Source of the DNA: Odontesthes bonariensis
Taxonomy: Eukaryota; Chordata; Actinopteri; Atheriniformes; Atherinopsidae
DNA length: 64,000 nt
NCBI RefSeq assembly: GCF_027942865.1
Contig: NC_134515.1
Coordinates: 6,566,839 to 6,630,838, forward strand
Reading direction: 5' to 3'
Position 1 is the stretch's first letter. Every line of letters begins with the position of its first letter. The notes under the pieces were generated by a model, which had not been told where the DNA came from, did no database searches, and was given only the letters and a program-made list of their open reading frames with translations. Both the position numbers and the translations under genes were made by a program. This document shows positions 13,982 to 35,020 of this stretch, piece by piece.

Positions 13982-14863
13982 ATACAGTTGAGTCCAAAAT
14001 TCTTCATGCCAATGACAAATTTAGATTTTTATATTTGACCAAATGCTTTCTTTTGGCTGCAAATGACATAAACAAGTGTTGACTGGTCCACAATCCCAGT
14101 AGAGACGTCTACAAAGCTTGTTAGCATTTGGAAGAACGGTTTGATTGCTGTGATGACAATAAATCCTTTGCCAGAGTTTCTGAAGAAAAAGTATAGATAT
14201 TTATGGATATATAATTTTCAGATAAACAATTAAAAAGAATAAATTGTTGAAATTTAGTATAATTGACCTCTTACACCATGTTTGCCATCCCTATCTCATA
14301 ATTGTGTAGTTTCTATAAGAAAGAATAAGCTATAAAAACATTTTTGATCAAATTATTATTCACTTTATGTTTCACTTTATATTTCATGTATATTTCATAT
14401 GACCCATCCCTCATTTCTTGAAACAGGAGCAGCAAATGATTGATACATGCACAAACATAAATGGAAATTAAGTACATAAGCCAAAAACAGGCTTTTCATT
14501 TTGTGAGCACGAAAGTCGATACTTGCTATGATCACTTTCATTCTTCAACACAGCAGGAACCTTTTCAGACAATGTTTCTCTTATTGTTTTATGTCATCTT
14601 CAGAAATAGTTCCCCAGGCTTCTTCAAGGATATTCCAAAACTCTTCTTTGGATGTTGGCTGCCTTTTGTTCCTTTCTGAACCCACACTGCTTCGATCATC
14701 TTGAGGTCCGGGCTCTGAGGAGGATTCAACCCTCCATTAGACTTGTTGCCACTGTTCTAGTGTTCTGGTGTCATTTGGCATACTTCAGCCTTTGCTTCCT
14801 GTTTCCCTTCATTAAGAATAGCTTCTTGACAGGCAAAAGCCATGTTTGGTCTTTGACATTCAT
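13982..14863 (-). mobile_element. Tc1-like transposon remnant
   Basis: The left edge reads ACAGTTGAGTCCAAAATTCT, like a Tc1-family inverted terminal repeat. Between 14570 and 14810 the reverse strand matches the degraded transposase segment also found at 59150-59440 (for example the shared stretch GGATGTTGGCTGCCTTTTGT on the + strand). The frame is broken by stops and no intact DDE domain remains. A SINE has landed at its right side (14864-15258). The right terminal repeat was not located. Confidence 0.6.
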
Positions 14864-15258
14864 GAATAACAGTGCGGCTGCACGGTGGTGTGGTGGTTAG
14901 CACCGTCGCCTCACAGCAAGAAGGTTCCAGGTTCAACACCCAGCTGGGGCCTTTCTGTGTGGAGTTTGCATGTTCTCCCCGTGTATGCGTGGGTTCTCTC
15001 CGGGTACTCCGGCTTCCTCCCACTGTCCAAAAAATCATGCATGATAGGTTGATTGGCATCTCTAAATTGTCCTTAGGAGTGAGTGTGCATGGTTGTTTGT
15101 CTCGTTTGTCTCTATATGGCCCTGCGATGGACTGGCGGCCTGTCCAGGGTGTACCCCGCCTCTCGCCCATTGACTGCTGAGATAGGCTCCAGCCCGCCCG
15201 CAACCCGATCGACGGATTCAGCGGTATAGATAATGGATGGATGGATGGAATAACAGTG
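14864..15258 (+). mobile_element. ATGG-tailed tRNA-related SINE, full length
   Basis: An exact 11-bp duplication GAATAACAGTG (14864-14874 and 15248-15258) brackets a 373-bp element. The head contains a pol III A-box-like GGTGTGGTGGTTAGCACC and a B-box-like GGTTCAACACC. The body has the GGAGTTTGCATGTTCTCCCC and GGCGGCCTGTCCAGGGTGTA segments common in fish genomes, and the tail is (ATGG)n. The same family recurs at 32853-33206 and 47287-47405 (both reversed) and, more degenerate, at 54138-54416 and about 30311-30385. The reverse strand has a 195-codon open frame through it that is not a gene. Confidence 0.85.
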
Positions 15259-17080
15259 CATATTTGATGTGATACCTCACTTGAATTCTCAAATGCAAGT
15301 TTCGGAAAAAACCTTGAATGCAAAACATTACTATCTTCATGCAAGTAATTATGTGAGTCTTACAGCATCTTTACAAGTTAATTAAATTTACATATTAAAA
15401 TACAGACAAGAACATATTTTCAGGTTTTTCAAAGTTGTTTTTACATCACAAAATCATCTTTTCAATTGAACTTACATGCACCGTCTTTTTTTTTTAGAGA
15501 GTTTGTTCATATCTCATACGTAGCTTGATTTGTTGTACTGTTTAATGAATACTTTTTAAATAAAGAATATCCTAAATCCGCTTTTTGAAAATATCTGACA
15601 TTAATCTATCATTAAAATTAAACAAATGAATAAACCTAGCTCTTTCCGCTATTTTTCATATGTATGCAAATTGTTGCTGTGATACCTATTTGTCAAAATC
15701 TTGTCCCTATTCACCTGGCATTTCTTACCTTAACCACACAGATACAGTCCAGTAAAGGTCAGTAAATGTGTCACCATCTGAGGAATAGGTCAAAATTCCT
15801 GTTTAGGGATCAGCAAAGGTGTTCAAACATCTGGGCAAGTTGAATTATTAAGATAAAGTGATTATTATTGGATAAAGTGACCGCTGCTACAAGGTATTCT
15901 CCTCTAAGCAAGGAAGCACCGATGGCTCCTTTCATCTGCTGAGAGAGCTTATGTGTGTCTACATGTGGGTGCAAAATTAACTAATGTGTCAGCCACAAGG
16001 CTGTATTGGCCTATTTGTGCACCCTGCCCTTTTACTGAAAGTGAAATTTCCTCTTCCAGGGCCCCCTGCTGCTGTGCTGTCCTCCTTTTCCTGCTGGACT
16101 CCTGTCAGCAATCCAGCTGGATAATCGGCAATCAAGTCTTTGATGGCACGAATGTACATCTGTGCTTGTGGCGGCATACAAGTGAGTGTAATCTTTTAAT
16201 CTATCAGGTCACTGTTAGTCATCACCAAATCAAGAAAATGTCTTTGATTAGAAAAAAAAGTCAGTGTTTGCACTGTGGAGTTTTATCTCTGTGGGCGTAT
16301 AGTGTATTGAAAAGAAGCATATTTGACCAAACATATAGAACAGCAAAAAAAATATCTCCTTCTGGACCTTTATTGTTGCACTTAGTTGTGTAGAAAAAGC
16401 CAGGAAAAACTGTCAGAAGGTCAAAAGTTGGCTTCTTGCTCACCCATTTCAAGTAAACAAAACTCTAGGCCAAGGTTTTTTAAGTGTCTTCAAGTATACT
16501 TGCTTCCTTTATATCATCAAAACATGACATACTGGCTGCCATTGCCGGGTAAAAGTAAAAAAAGTGTCATAAGAGTAAGCACATCTCAAGGAAAGGAGAT
16601 GGCCATCCTTGGCACTGAAGTCTGCTGACGTACAAAAGCTGTAAAAAAAGACTGCAGAGACTGCAAAAGAAATCTCTGTGGGTTTGTGTGTGTTTAGACA
16701 TTACATTGAGAAAAACTGACAGCAGGTAAGGGTCAGAGATGGGTTAAGATAATAGAGGAGTGTGGATGATATGCCCCTGGGAGTCAGTGCAGAGAGGGGT
16801 CTGAAAATTAGAGCTCCTACTTGTGTGACTCACTGGTACTTTTTTCCACACTGGACTTTGACAGGTAGCAGGATGCACATACATTATAACAGCTCACAAA
16901 ACTGCAAGGCTCATGTATACTCTACATACAAATAAGAAGATATCAAATCTGTTTCCATATCTCACACACACTGACAAAAGAGTTAACTGTTTTAATCGAA
17001 AAAGTGAAAAAGAGACCGAAAACTGGAACAGAGAGGAAAAAAAGAATAAGTGGGAGGGAAAGAGAATGCAAAAGACTGAG
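15259..17080. other. Upstream flank of chrna4
   Basis: No gene or recognised repeat. An open frame at 15953-16393 has no similarity that I recognise and no convincing gene context. Confidence 0.45.
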
Positions 17081-17180
17081 GTGTGTTTATGAGTGTGTGT
17101 GTGTGTGTGTGTGAGTAAGAGAGAGAGGGAGATGAGGTGAGGAGGCGGAGAGATGAGAAGCTAGGAAGGGAGTGATGTAG
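17081..17180. repeat. (GT)n and GA-rich tract
   Basis: A short GT run (about 17093-17113) followed by an AG/GGA-rich stretch lies some 350-430 bp before the chrna4 start codon, at or near the promoter. Purine-rich tracts of this kind are common at vertebrate promoters; no TATA box is evident. Confidence 0.7.
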
Positions 17181-17219
17181 AAAGGGAGGGTGGAGAAAAG
17201 AGGCATAAGCCACACTTGG

Positions 17220-17524
17220 ACAGCGGGTTCTAGTTGAGTGAGGAGGGACTTTTAAGTGTTGAACCAGGAAAACTACATTTCATGCTGCTGTGACTGAACA
17301 GAAAGGTAACTGAAAAGATGGACAGAGGGAAGCAGGAGTAAGACCGGACCCTACATGACCTCTCTATTTGGCTGTTTAACCCGATCCGAACCTCCTTAAA
17401 AACTGCGGCAACAGGACTTCATCTTAAAGGTTTGATGACTTTCAAGATGACTGACCAGCAGCACTGAAATCCAGGAGAAATTGAAGGGAGTTCACTCACG
17501 GTATTGGATAACACTGAAGTCATC
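17220..17524 (+). promoter_or_regulatory. chrna4 5' leader with four uORFs
   Basis: This is the probable proximal promoter and 5' leader. If transcription begins near 17220-17280, the leader contains four short upstream ORFs before the chrna4 ATG: 17282-17293 (3 codons plus stop), 17318-17341 (7), 17355-17399 (14) and 17435-17467 (10). All terminate before 17525 and none overlaps it. A leader intron cannot be excluded, since a GTAACT donor-like site occurs near 17305. The transcription start is inferred, not seen. Confidence 0.4.
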
Positions 17525-26175
<8,651 letters not shown>

Positions 26176-28192
26176 AACCTATGCATCAAGGACAATGAGC
26201 ACTGACAACAGGACAAACTGTCATATATTGTAAGAAAAGGTTTATCACTAATCCTTTTTTTCACAGTTTTTCAAAAGGACTAACAGTCTAATTCTTTGTT
26301 CTTGTCCTATTGGAAGGTTATCCATGGAGAAACAAGATTAAATATCTATCGTTGATCCCAGTGGGCATATAAATTTATCATGAAGGCAAAAGGCCAATGG
26401 CAAAAGTATCTCACTGTACCACTCAAATTTGACATTGAGCTGTATGACTTAAGCTGTCATTTTGTAAAAAGAAGTGTGAAAAATAGACTCTGACCAATTT
26501 ACAAATGCTGATTACACAACAAGAGCATAAATCAAGACATTCCTAGCTATTCATAAGACTATACAAGGTTATAATTATGTCTCGAACAATGCAAGTGTTG
26601 CAGTATCTTGATAACAGCCTAATTAACAATAAACTGCTTTTAACTAAAAACATACATAACGATATGTTAAAAAAATTTGATGCTGTTTCATTGTTCAAAG
26701 AATCCAGCATCAACGGTGTATTTTACACTATATCCTGCAATCAGCTATATGAAATCTGTTTCCAGTCAAACAGAAGAAAACAGATGGATGTTTCAAGCAA
26801 TGACAGATAGTGGAAGGGGGGGAAGTCTGAATGAATCACAAGACAGCAGTAAAACATTTAAAAGAATAAAAACAGAGTTATATATGTATTGATAGAAAGA
26901 AATATTGCAAACTTATTGTTCTTGAAGCGTGCATTTTAGGAACATGACTAAACTCCCATTTTTTTTAGCATCTGACTTTTGTAGCTTTGATTGTAATAAA
27001 TTTTACTGTTTGTTTTTTTTGCCTATTGGGTTAAAAAATCTTTACAATACAATTCATTCTGACCAAGAACCTGGTGATTTGAGAAAGAAATCCTACACCA
27101 AAGCACTTTTTCTTGAAGAAAACAAAGTCCAAAGAAAGAAGAAAATAAATCTTCTGCTGACTGAGTGGAGAACATTTTTTTAGGGTATGTTCACTCTTCT
27201 CCTGCCGTAGCTATTTTCTCTGTCTTCTTCCTCATTAAAATGTATAGAAGCTCCACTTCTGTACACTTTGACTAAAGAAAATGCATATGTTCATCAAATT
27301 CTAATGCTTTGTCCAAAAAGTCAGAAATCTGCAAAATACAGTATTCAGCCCAGGCATGTAGTTCTTCAGTTTTTAATGTTTTGTTGGTTAAAATAAACGG
27401 TTTGCTCTGATTAAAATTGTTTTGACTTCTTTTGCCAATGTTAAATGACACACCTGCAATTTTTCACAACACAGGCTCTGAAATGTATGACCCAACAGAC
27501 ACCATGAGATTGACAGGAGTGAAACAAACAAACAAAAAAAGTGCTATTGGTGCTTCTCAAAGACCAGGATGCTTCCTTGATTGGATGGATCTTTCCAAGT
27601 TGGGTCCTTAGATTAGGACTCCTGGACCAAGACTCCCTCCTTGTACTTGCTAAACAAATGATAGAACTGTCCTAACAAATGAACAAAGGCCACAGCAGCA
27701 GTCCCACCATTAATTTCATTTGACAAACACAACAGATGAAAAACTGACATGAAAAACTAGTTGCTGTTAGTTGGTTTTACGCTTCTTTGATTGCACAACA
27801 TGATGATAACAACTTCAAGCAGACAAAAAAAGTGAAAACAAACAACATTTATTGATGGATGTTGTTCAATGTCCAATGTTGCTCCATCTTTATGCAAAGG
27901 ACTGTGGGTGAGCATAGGAAGGGGGCTGGTCTGTAAGTTTCTGTAAGTTTAGTAAATCTTGCTGCTCTTTTATACAATCTGATTTGTTTGTTAAGGTTTT
28001 TTATTTGTTATTTTTTTCTTTATTTGTGTTTGTGTACATTTCAGCCTTGTTAAAGCCTAGTTTTTCTTTCTTACATGGACAATTACAGTTAGTTTTAATA
28101 AATTCCTGTAAAATGAAATAAAGACAGATAAAAGAAACATTTTAAGGGTTTCATGAAATAATTACAAGTGCTCAGGATTTTGTCAAATTTTC
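26176..28192 (+). other. chrna4 3' UTR and downstream flank
   Basis: AT-rich sequence after the TAG stop. Candidate poly(A) signals AATAAA occur at 26628-26633 and again near 28097 and 28118, so the 3' UTR may be about 0.5 or 2 kb. No coding similarity was seen in the small open frames. Confidence 0.5.
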
Positions 28193-28390
28193 TTTTGAGG
28201 GGGTGGTCAGTGGGTACAGCAGTTTTCCCATGTAAAGAGGCTACAGTCCTCTCTGCAGCTGGCCCCGGTTCGAGTCCCGCATCGGACGGCCCTTTGCTGC
28301 ATGTCTTCCCCCTCTCTCTGCTTCCTGTCTCTCTCCAACTGTCCTGTCCATTAAAGGCATAAAAAGCCCCAAAAAATAATAATTTTGAGG
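28193..28390 (+). mobile_element. tRNA-derived SINE, second family
   Basis: Shares its whole length with the SINE at 57433-57670: GAGGCTACAGTCCTC, then the B box GGTTCGAGTCC, then a pyrimidine-rich segment and the ending CATTAAAGGCATAAAAAGCC with an A-rich tail. The A box is damaged here. An 8-bp TTTTGAGG repeat at 28193-28200 and 28383-28390 may be the target duplication. It is not a tRNA gene. Confidence 0.75.
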
Positions 28391-30310
28391 ATTTGCTGAA
28401 GCGGAGTGAAGCAGTTTACATGTATGCTATTGTGATCACATGCATTTCAAACTTGTGATACATCAACGGTATAAGTTCCAACCAAGAACAATGAGACTGC
28501 CATTGTGGCTTTTATAGAAAAGTGCCCATGGTGCTCATTCCCACATACTGATAATTCACTCACATGCCATCAAGTTGCAGGGTTGAAGTGTATGAAAGGA
28601 GCCACTGTTATCTCATCTATGAATATGATGAGGTTGTGACAGTTACTCTCTTCTACCTGCAAAGGTAGTTTTGGCAAAGGTGTGAGTATAAGGAACATGA
28701 AGGATTTCAGCCCACTAAATTGCCACCAATGTTTTACTAAAGGGTTATCTTAAAGGTAAACAAACATAGAATGATCTTAACTGATGAAACATTAGGAACA
28801 AAGTTAACGTACTGAACACTGAACTGTATCCAAAAGCAAAAAATATCAGACTACTGTTAACCAGCAAGTCATATTCAACTCTTCTTCACTTCAATCCTCT
28901 CATACATCTGAGTCCTAATGTCCTGCTTGAATGAAACCTGAGATTAGATTTAAAAGCATGGAATATTACACCTGAATGCCCAAAGTAACGACCTCCATGT
29001 TGACCTCAGCCCACAAACTATCATATTTCCATTAGCTCAGCGGGGGGCCAACCAAATGATCATTATGTCAATTTACGGACGATCAAAAATGGCAATTTTG
29101 CACAATATGGAAACACAGCACTTTGAGCAAGGTGACATTACTGCAGTGCTATGTGCTATTCATGTACTTTAGCTCATATAACGGAGAAAAGGGTCTAGAT
29201 AACAGTCAGAATAGTGCAGTGATATTCTGGTTTCCCCGCAATCCCAAATTAGTTTAAAAATACACAATTACAGGCTACTACAAAGACAAGTTAAAATTGT
29301 TTTTTTGTATGTGAGAAAAGATTCATGACTAAACAGATATTAATTTATATTTGTCCTCCGGTTTTCTATAGAACGTCAAGATTCCATTTAATTGCCAATT
29401 CAATTCTGAAATTAACAAGAAGTGTCTTTATGAAGCTACAAACTAATTTCCATTAAATGATAAGACATGCCTTTTCACCAAGGATCTCACATGCATAAAT
29501 TTAGTATTGGATAATTAGAAAGGTAAATTACATATGATGTCAGACAGTGGAGCTTAATAAAGGTCTTCTGTATTAGTTCCTTAAAGAAAGCAAGACAAAA
29601 TGTCATGGAAGGGCACCAAGTTCTTAATTACGACTAAATGTCAAACTATCACAATTACCTTGAGAAAAAAAAAGTTGACATATGGTGCTAATTTCGATTG
29701 TAGTATGCAGGTGGGTTTTGATAATTAATTTAAACATCGAGAGATGTTATAATTAAATAACACTGACTAAAGCCAATGATTACATGTTTAACCCATGATC
29801 ACCCGAATGAAAATCCTACCAGCTGCTTCATGAGTAACTCTTTTTCCATGCACAAGATTATACATGCACGCATGTATGCACAGTATGTAGATTACAGTTA
29901 GGCCTGGCAATATTTAGACACTGACCCTTTCTTTTTCCAAACTTGATACCAAAACATATAGGAATATATAAGTTACATTTAATTCATGCAAACACTGTGA
30001 CAAGGCAATTTCAAGTTTCTACACTCACAAAAAGTGCATTCTTTTATTTTCTCAGAATATATTAAAATGTTGATTTGAGCACTTTGATTTTTCTGTACCA
30101 CCCACACTGAAAGTTATTTTGACTGCAAATTGTTGGTGTACAGCAACAGCCTCCATTTATAAATGCCATACTTTGAAATCAATTCTAGTTCCTTTCATTT
30201 CCTAAGTTATGGGTAGATGATTAATAAACTTTATGTAGATTCTGCAAAGCACTTTACAAAGTGTTTCTCATTCACCCACTTACACAAACACTCATAAAGC
30301 ATCCTTCCAG

Positions 30311-30385
30311 CCATCAATCCATCCGTTTCCTATACCACAACATTAATCCACTTCAAGGCCACAGGGGGCTGGAGCCATTCCCAGA
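30311..30385 (-). mobile_element. Degenerate ATGG-tailed SINE fragment
   Basis: Reads CCATCAATCCATCC, then TTTCCTATACC, then CCACAGGGGGCTGGAGCC, matching the tail half of the reversed copy at 32865-33194 at low identity. No duplication was found. Confidence 0.4.
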
Positions 30386-31639
30386 AGAAAGGCTTGGTGC
30401 AGCCCGAACTGTACAGTTCCTTCAGAAAATATTTTGTTAAAATCTTTTTTTTCACTGCCAATTGTCCATATATTCAAAATGTACCAGAGTGACAGTTCTG
30501 GATTAAAACTCAGTTTACAGTCACGCCGTTGTTTTGTGTAGGAGAGCATCTATGTAACCTTACCATAATGGTGATCATAGAATATTAAACTTGCATGTAA
30601 GTCCTCACAAACTAACTCCATCCCCCACACCTACTCCTCCTTCTGAGGGACCAAATCAAGGGTGGAAAGTTTGTATGTTGACATGTCACAACTTACTCAG
30701 TTGAACTATGTCATGGTGTAGCAACACGTAGCAGTTAAAAGTAAAAGTAAAAGTAGGTAGAATTTGGGGCTACATTGTTGAACGTTCGCGTGATACAAAA
30801 ACCTTTGTATAGACAAAGGGAAATGATAGTGGAAAATGCAATTTTGGAGCCTTTTTAGTTGTAGGTTTTACAGTATGGATGAACACAGCTATTATATTTT
30901 ATGCCATGAAATTTGGTTGTCTACTTTTAAAAAAATCTACATTTCAGCAGGATTGGTCAGGATTGTTCCGTCTGCCATTATGAATCTTAAGATGTGTCTG
31001 TTTGAAATAAAATTGACTGATCATTGTAACAAAAAACACACGTCAGAAAAAAACCCTGAAAGTTGAAGGAACTCTTCTGTTGTTGAGACAGATCGGGACT
31101 TATGGGTGTATGAAACCATTTCTAAAACTTTAACTGTTACCAGTTGCACTGTGGCCTAAATAATGGTGAGGTGGAAGAAGTCTGAGTGGCTGACCTCACA
31201 AGTGCTTGGTCAGGGAAGTGACAAGAATGGAGTTTAAGTCTTTTGTGGAGATTAAAGAAAGTGCTGGAAGGACAACTATTTCAGCAGTTTGCATCAATCA
31301 GGCGGTCGTGATAGTACATCCATGAGTCGCACTGAGAAAAAGACACAGCAGTTTACCAAACAGCATGTAAGGTACAAAAGAATGACAAAAATGAGTCTCC
31401 GATCTGGGTTTAATTCCAAACATTTGTCAAGCAAACACCTCAGACTGCTCAACACCTGGTTAACATGCTCCTGTGGTGCCTGAAGGTGCCTTTCAGTATC
31501 TGAGACAAGACGATGGGTCAAAATGGAGGGAGGGATGCATACAGCAAAACAGAGAGAGGTGCCTGAAAGAACATCTGCTCTGGAGTACAGCAGCCTGGGA
31601 TACAGATGGCAGCTCATATTTCAGCATTGCTGTAATGCT

Positions 31640-31718
31640 TTTATTTTATGTAAAGCACTTTGAATTGTTTTTGTGCATGAAATGTGCTATACAAATAAAC
31701 GTGACTTGACTTGACATG
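31640..31718 (+). mobile_element. Retroelement 3' tail fragment
   Basis: Contains GTAAAGCACTTTGAATTG and GTGCTATACAAATAAACGTG followed by ACTTGACTTGAC, a terminal sequence common to many teleost non-LTR retroposons. The upstream body (31485-31640) may belong to the same insertion but is not recognised. Confidence 0.55.
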
Positions 31719-32852
31719 AAAGTAAACCAAATCATTCAAACCAAGACAACACTGAAGTGGCTACATGTCAGGTCTCTGCCTTTCCTTTAGTGGCTCAGTC
31801 AAAGCATATATTTAAACGTTACAAAAGATGCGGGGAGACATTAAGAGACCAGGTCAAAGATGCCTCCCATTCAGTTTGACAAGTCTCTAGACAAGACCTG
31901 TCAGAAAGAATTCAATGAACCTCAGCAAAGTTTAGCAGCAGCTTTTATTCCTGTATACTGCTGCCAACTCAACATCATTGCTGCAAATGTTAAGGATGTT
32001 GGTGTTAACATTAATGTGAGAAAGAGTACTAATACTGCTGAAATCAGTATTTCGTATTATATTTAAGTTATTGTGTGTGTGTGTCATGCAATAAAAGTGT
32101 TATGCAGTGAAAGCAGCTTGGACATTTTAGCTCTGCTGCATTAAAAACGGCAGATTATGATGAAGTTTTTGTCTGAGCCCTTCAGCTTCATCTCTGAAGA
32201 TGATCACACTTCTGGCACATTTTATAAAGAGTATCGACACATTTGCTACCCGAAGCTATCCATAAGTATATGGGTTCTGTTCTTGCTTTGTTATTTCATC
32301 AGAGACCAAGGCTGTTTGCTCTCATCTTTGGTTTTATACATTTTTTGCTTAACCCTCATGATTTCCATTGTCACCTCCCATTTGACTGCATCCATTTCAG
32401 AAGGACAGATTCCTTTTTCTTCAACTGTGAAGATTTGTTATTGCGGTAAACCTTTATCACGTCAGTGGTAATAATCGTGTTATCAAAAAAGATAACGGGA
32501 ACAGATTGTGTCTGAGTTCATCAGTGGCCTTGCAAGAGTAACAGGCATAACATTTAGTCTGAAGAAGAAAGGTCCAAAAATGTAGACATATTTTGTAATG
32601 GGCTATGTAAGAAAAAATGATAGCCTTGAAAAGTCAAAGCAAATTAAATACATCTTAACATCAGTAAGTCCTTAAATAATGGTCAGATTTGTAACAAGTG
32701 GTCTTGTGGTTTATGATGAGATGCAAAAGTAATGTGATATCTGTTCAAACTAAAGACTAATTGGGACAAAATGAAGAAAAATGCATGAACACCTTTCAGC
32801 AGAATGATCTATCTAATTGAGTTTAAAAAGTTAATGGCATGCTAAAATTTAT

Positions 32853-33206
32853 CATATTTATTTCCATCCATCCATTTTCTATACCCGCTGAATCTGTCGG
32901 TCGGGTCGCGAGGGGGCTGGAGCCTATCCCAGCGGTCATCGGGCGAAAGGCAGGGTACACCCTGGACAGGTTGCCACGGTGACAAACAACCACACGCACA
33001 CTCCTAAGGACAATTTTAGAGACACCAATTAACCTAACATGCATGTTTTTTTTGGACAGTGGGAGGAAGCCAGAACCCACGCATATACGGGGAGAACATG
33101 CAAACTCCACACAGAAAGGCCCCAGCTGAGAGTTGAACCTGGAACCCTCTTGCTGTGAGGCGACGGGGCTGACCACCACACCACCGTGCAGCCGCATATC
33201 TATTTC
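32853..33206 (-). mobile_element. ATGG-tailed tRNA-related SINE, reversed copy
   Basis: Near-full 330-bp copy of the family at 14864-15258 in the opposite orientation. It starts on the + strand with the complement of the tail (CCATCCATCC) and ends with the complement of the head. A 12-bp duplication with one mismatch (CATATTTATTTC at 32853, CATATCTATTTC at 33195) flanks it. A 130-codon open frame on the reverse strand is only the repeat body. Confidence 0.85.
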
Positions 33207-35020
33207 ATTTAACAAAATATTTTATGGGTAAAATCTAGGTCTACTTTCTTTTTTGGTCACAGTAGAGCTTACTACATGTGTCTCGGTTGCTTTTAAAACA
33301 CAAATCAAATGATCATTGACATCTCGATAATGGACACATTATACTATATCTATCTTAATGAAATTAAATCTATGCTTATAAAGCTTTTATATTAAATGTT
33401 CATGTGAACTAGTATTTTACATGGTAGTTTACAAATGTTTGCAGAGACAGTAAAGAGCACAAATAAATACATTCCATTGTTCTTATTTGTGCCAAGTCAT
33501 TAACATGTACAACCCTCGGGTGAACAGCTTTCAGGAATACCCAAGTAAAGTGTCTGTCAGGGTGGCCTCCCAATCAATTCTCCCATCACACCTACTTAAT
33601 CACATAATCCAGGCTTTGATAAGTGCCGATTAGGAGGGAAAACTACCCTAAAAGGTCAGTCTGCATCCATGGATGAGACATACGTCTGCAAGAGTGTGCA
33701 TCGCATACAGAGGCCCAACAATGTGGAAGGCACACAGTTAATCTGTCTCTGGCTGGGGAGCAGTGCCCTCAGACCTGAGGTGCATGATTGGGGTAAGTCA
33801 TGAAGCACAAACCATCAAGGGATCCCATTAAATCAACATACACTGTGCATTTAGCTATTTTACCCAAAAATCAGCTAATTCCATGGGATCCTTCCAGTCA
33901 CAAGCAGTCAACATGCTGCCACTCATCAGGACAGAGCAGAACTGAGGCGTCCCTCAGGGTAGAGCTGAAGGTTTAGGAGTTCTTTATTCATGCACACTTC
34001 ATCGGTGGCTTAAGCTGTATCTCATTGGTGCCACTACAGCTTTAGTATGAGGTTTTTCCACTATCTCTTTCCCTTTAGGGATAATAAGATTGCTGTGACT
34101 TGATGAGGGTCATTAGTTTGTCTAGCTGTCTTTCGTGGACTGGGGCTAACTGTACATTTTAGCACAGTTATGCTTACGTCATTCTTTTGGGAAATAGACA
34201 TTTAAGAGTAGGGGTTTTGAGTTTTTACATCTTGCCCTCTTATTATGCCCCCCCCCCCCCCCCCCAATTCAGATGAAAAATGCTAATAAATGGAAGCCGT
34301 ATCACTATGAATACCCAGACTAACATCCCAATTCAAACCTTTTGCTGGAGTCTGAAAGAATACAAGGTAGATGCAGTCACCACCTGACCCGCCCACGGGC
34401 AATGTGTGTCAGATATGTGAGCAGACAAGCTGCTCCTAAAATGTATTATTTAATAGAAAGGTTATGGTTGAAGCTTCAAAGATGCATTGTATGAGCCATA
34501 TGAGGCGTGGGCGTGACTTCAGAACTCGGCAAAGGTCTTCCAACTCCTAAGGATGTAATTTTAAAATCAGTATGAAAGTCAGAGAAAACTGCAGCAGCCT
34601 CTGGCCAGAATGACTGCAATCTCTCTTAGAATAGAATAACAAGGAAGTTACAGCATTTCTCTTTTTTTTTTTACTGGAGTTTAGTTGCATAAAGATGTGT
34701 AGTTCAAAAAAAAAAAACTCAAATACACAATAGTTTCACTAAACAAGATCTTTAGTTGTGGTTAAAAAAAAAAACAACCCAAAACAATACAGTGAATTGT
34801 ACAGTTTGAATCCATCAACCATCCATGCTGAGAAAAATAATTTGCTGTTTAAAATAAAATTATACACACTGGATCCATGATTCCAGTGAGAAATTATGCT
34901 AAAAATGTAGAAAAACAAAAAAATATTGAAGCAAAATGACAACAGGCAAAAAATGAAAGTTAATTTCAGGAAGCAGTGCTTCCTTTTTTTTTTTCTCTAA
35001 AGTCTTTGACGACACTGAGC
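33207..35020. other. Downstream flank of zgpat
   Basis: No gene recognised. The stretch 33530-33860 is more balanced in composition than its neighbours but has no open coding pattern. An 18-C homopolymer lies at 34248-34265. The zgpat 3' UTR must begin just below 35021; its poly(A) site was not determined. Confidence 0.45.
34248..34265. repeat. Poly-C tract (18 C)
   Basis: Uninterrupted run of about 18 C residues; the length may be affected by sequencing or assembly. Confidence 0.85.

Larger units (their letters stand above)
28391..32852. other. Interval between chrna4 and zgpat
   Basis: No gene recognised. It contains a degenerate SINE tail near 30311-30385 and a retroelement tail at 31640-31718. 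The sequence at 31070-31640 has several broken open frames on both strands and is probably older transposon-derived DNA, but I could not place it. Confidence 0.45.

Noticed and set aside
14757-15344. 195-codon open frame on the - strand
   Set aside because: It runs through the SINE and the Tc1 remnant; the protein is antisense to repeat sequence and has no similarity to a known family.
15953-16393. 146-codon open frame upstream of chrna4
   Set aside because: Composition and sequence show no domain, and no supporting splice or promoter context was seen; probably chance.
28258-28285. tRNA-like B box GGTTCGAGTCC (also at 57521)
   Set aside because: Part of a SINE with a tail and target duplication; no full cloverleaf was found.
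32823-33215. 130-codon open frame on the - strand
   Set aside because: Translation of the SINE body; the same peptide pieces appear in the copy at 14872-15180.
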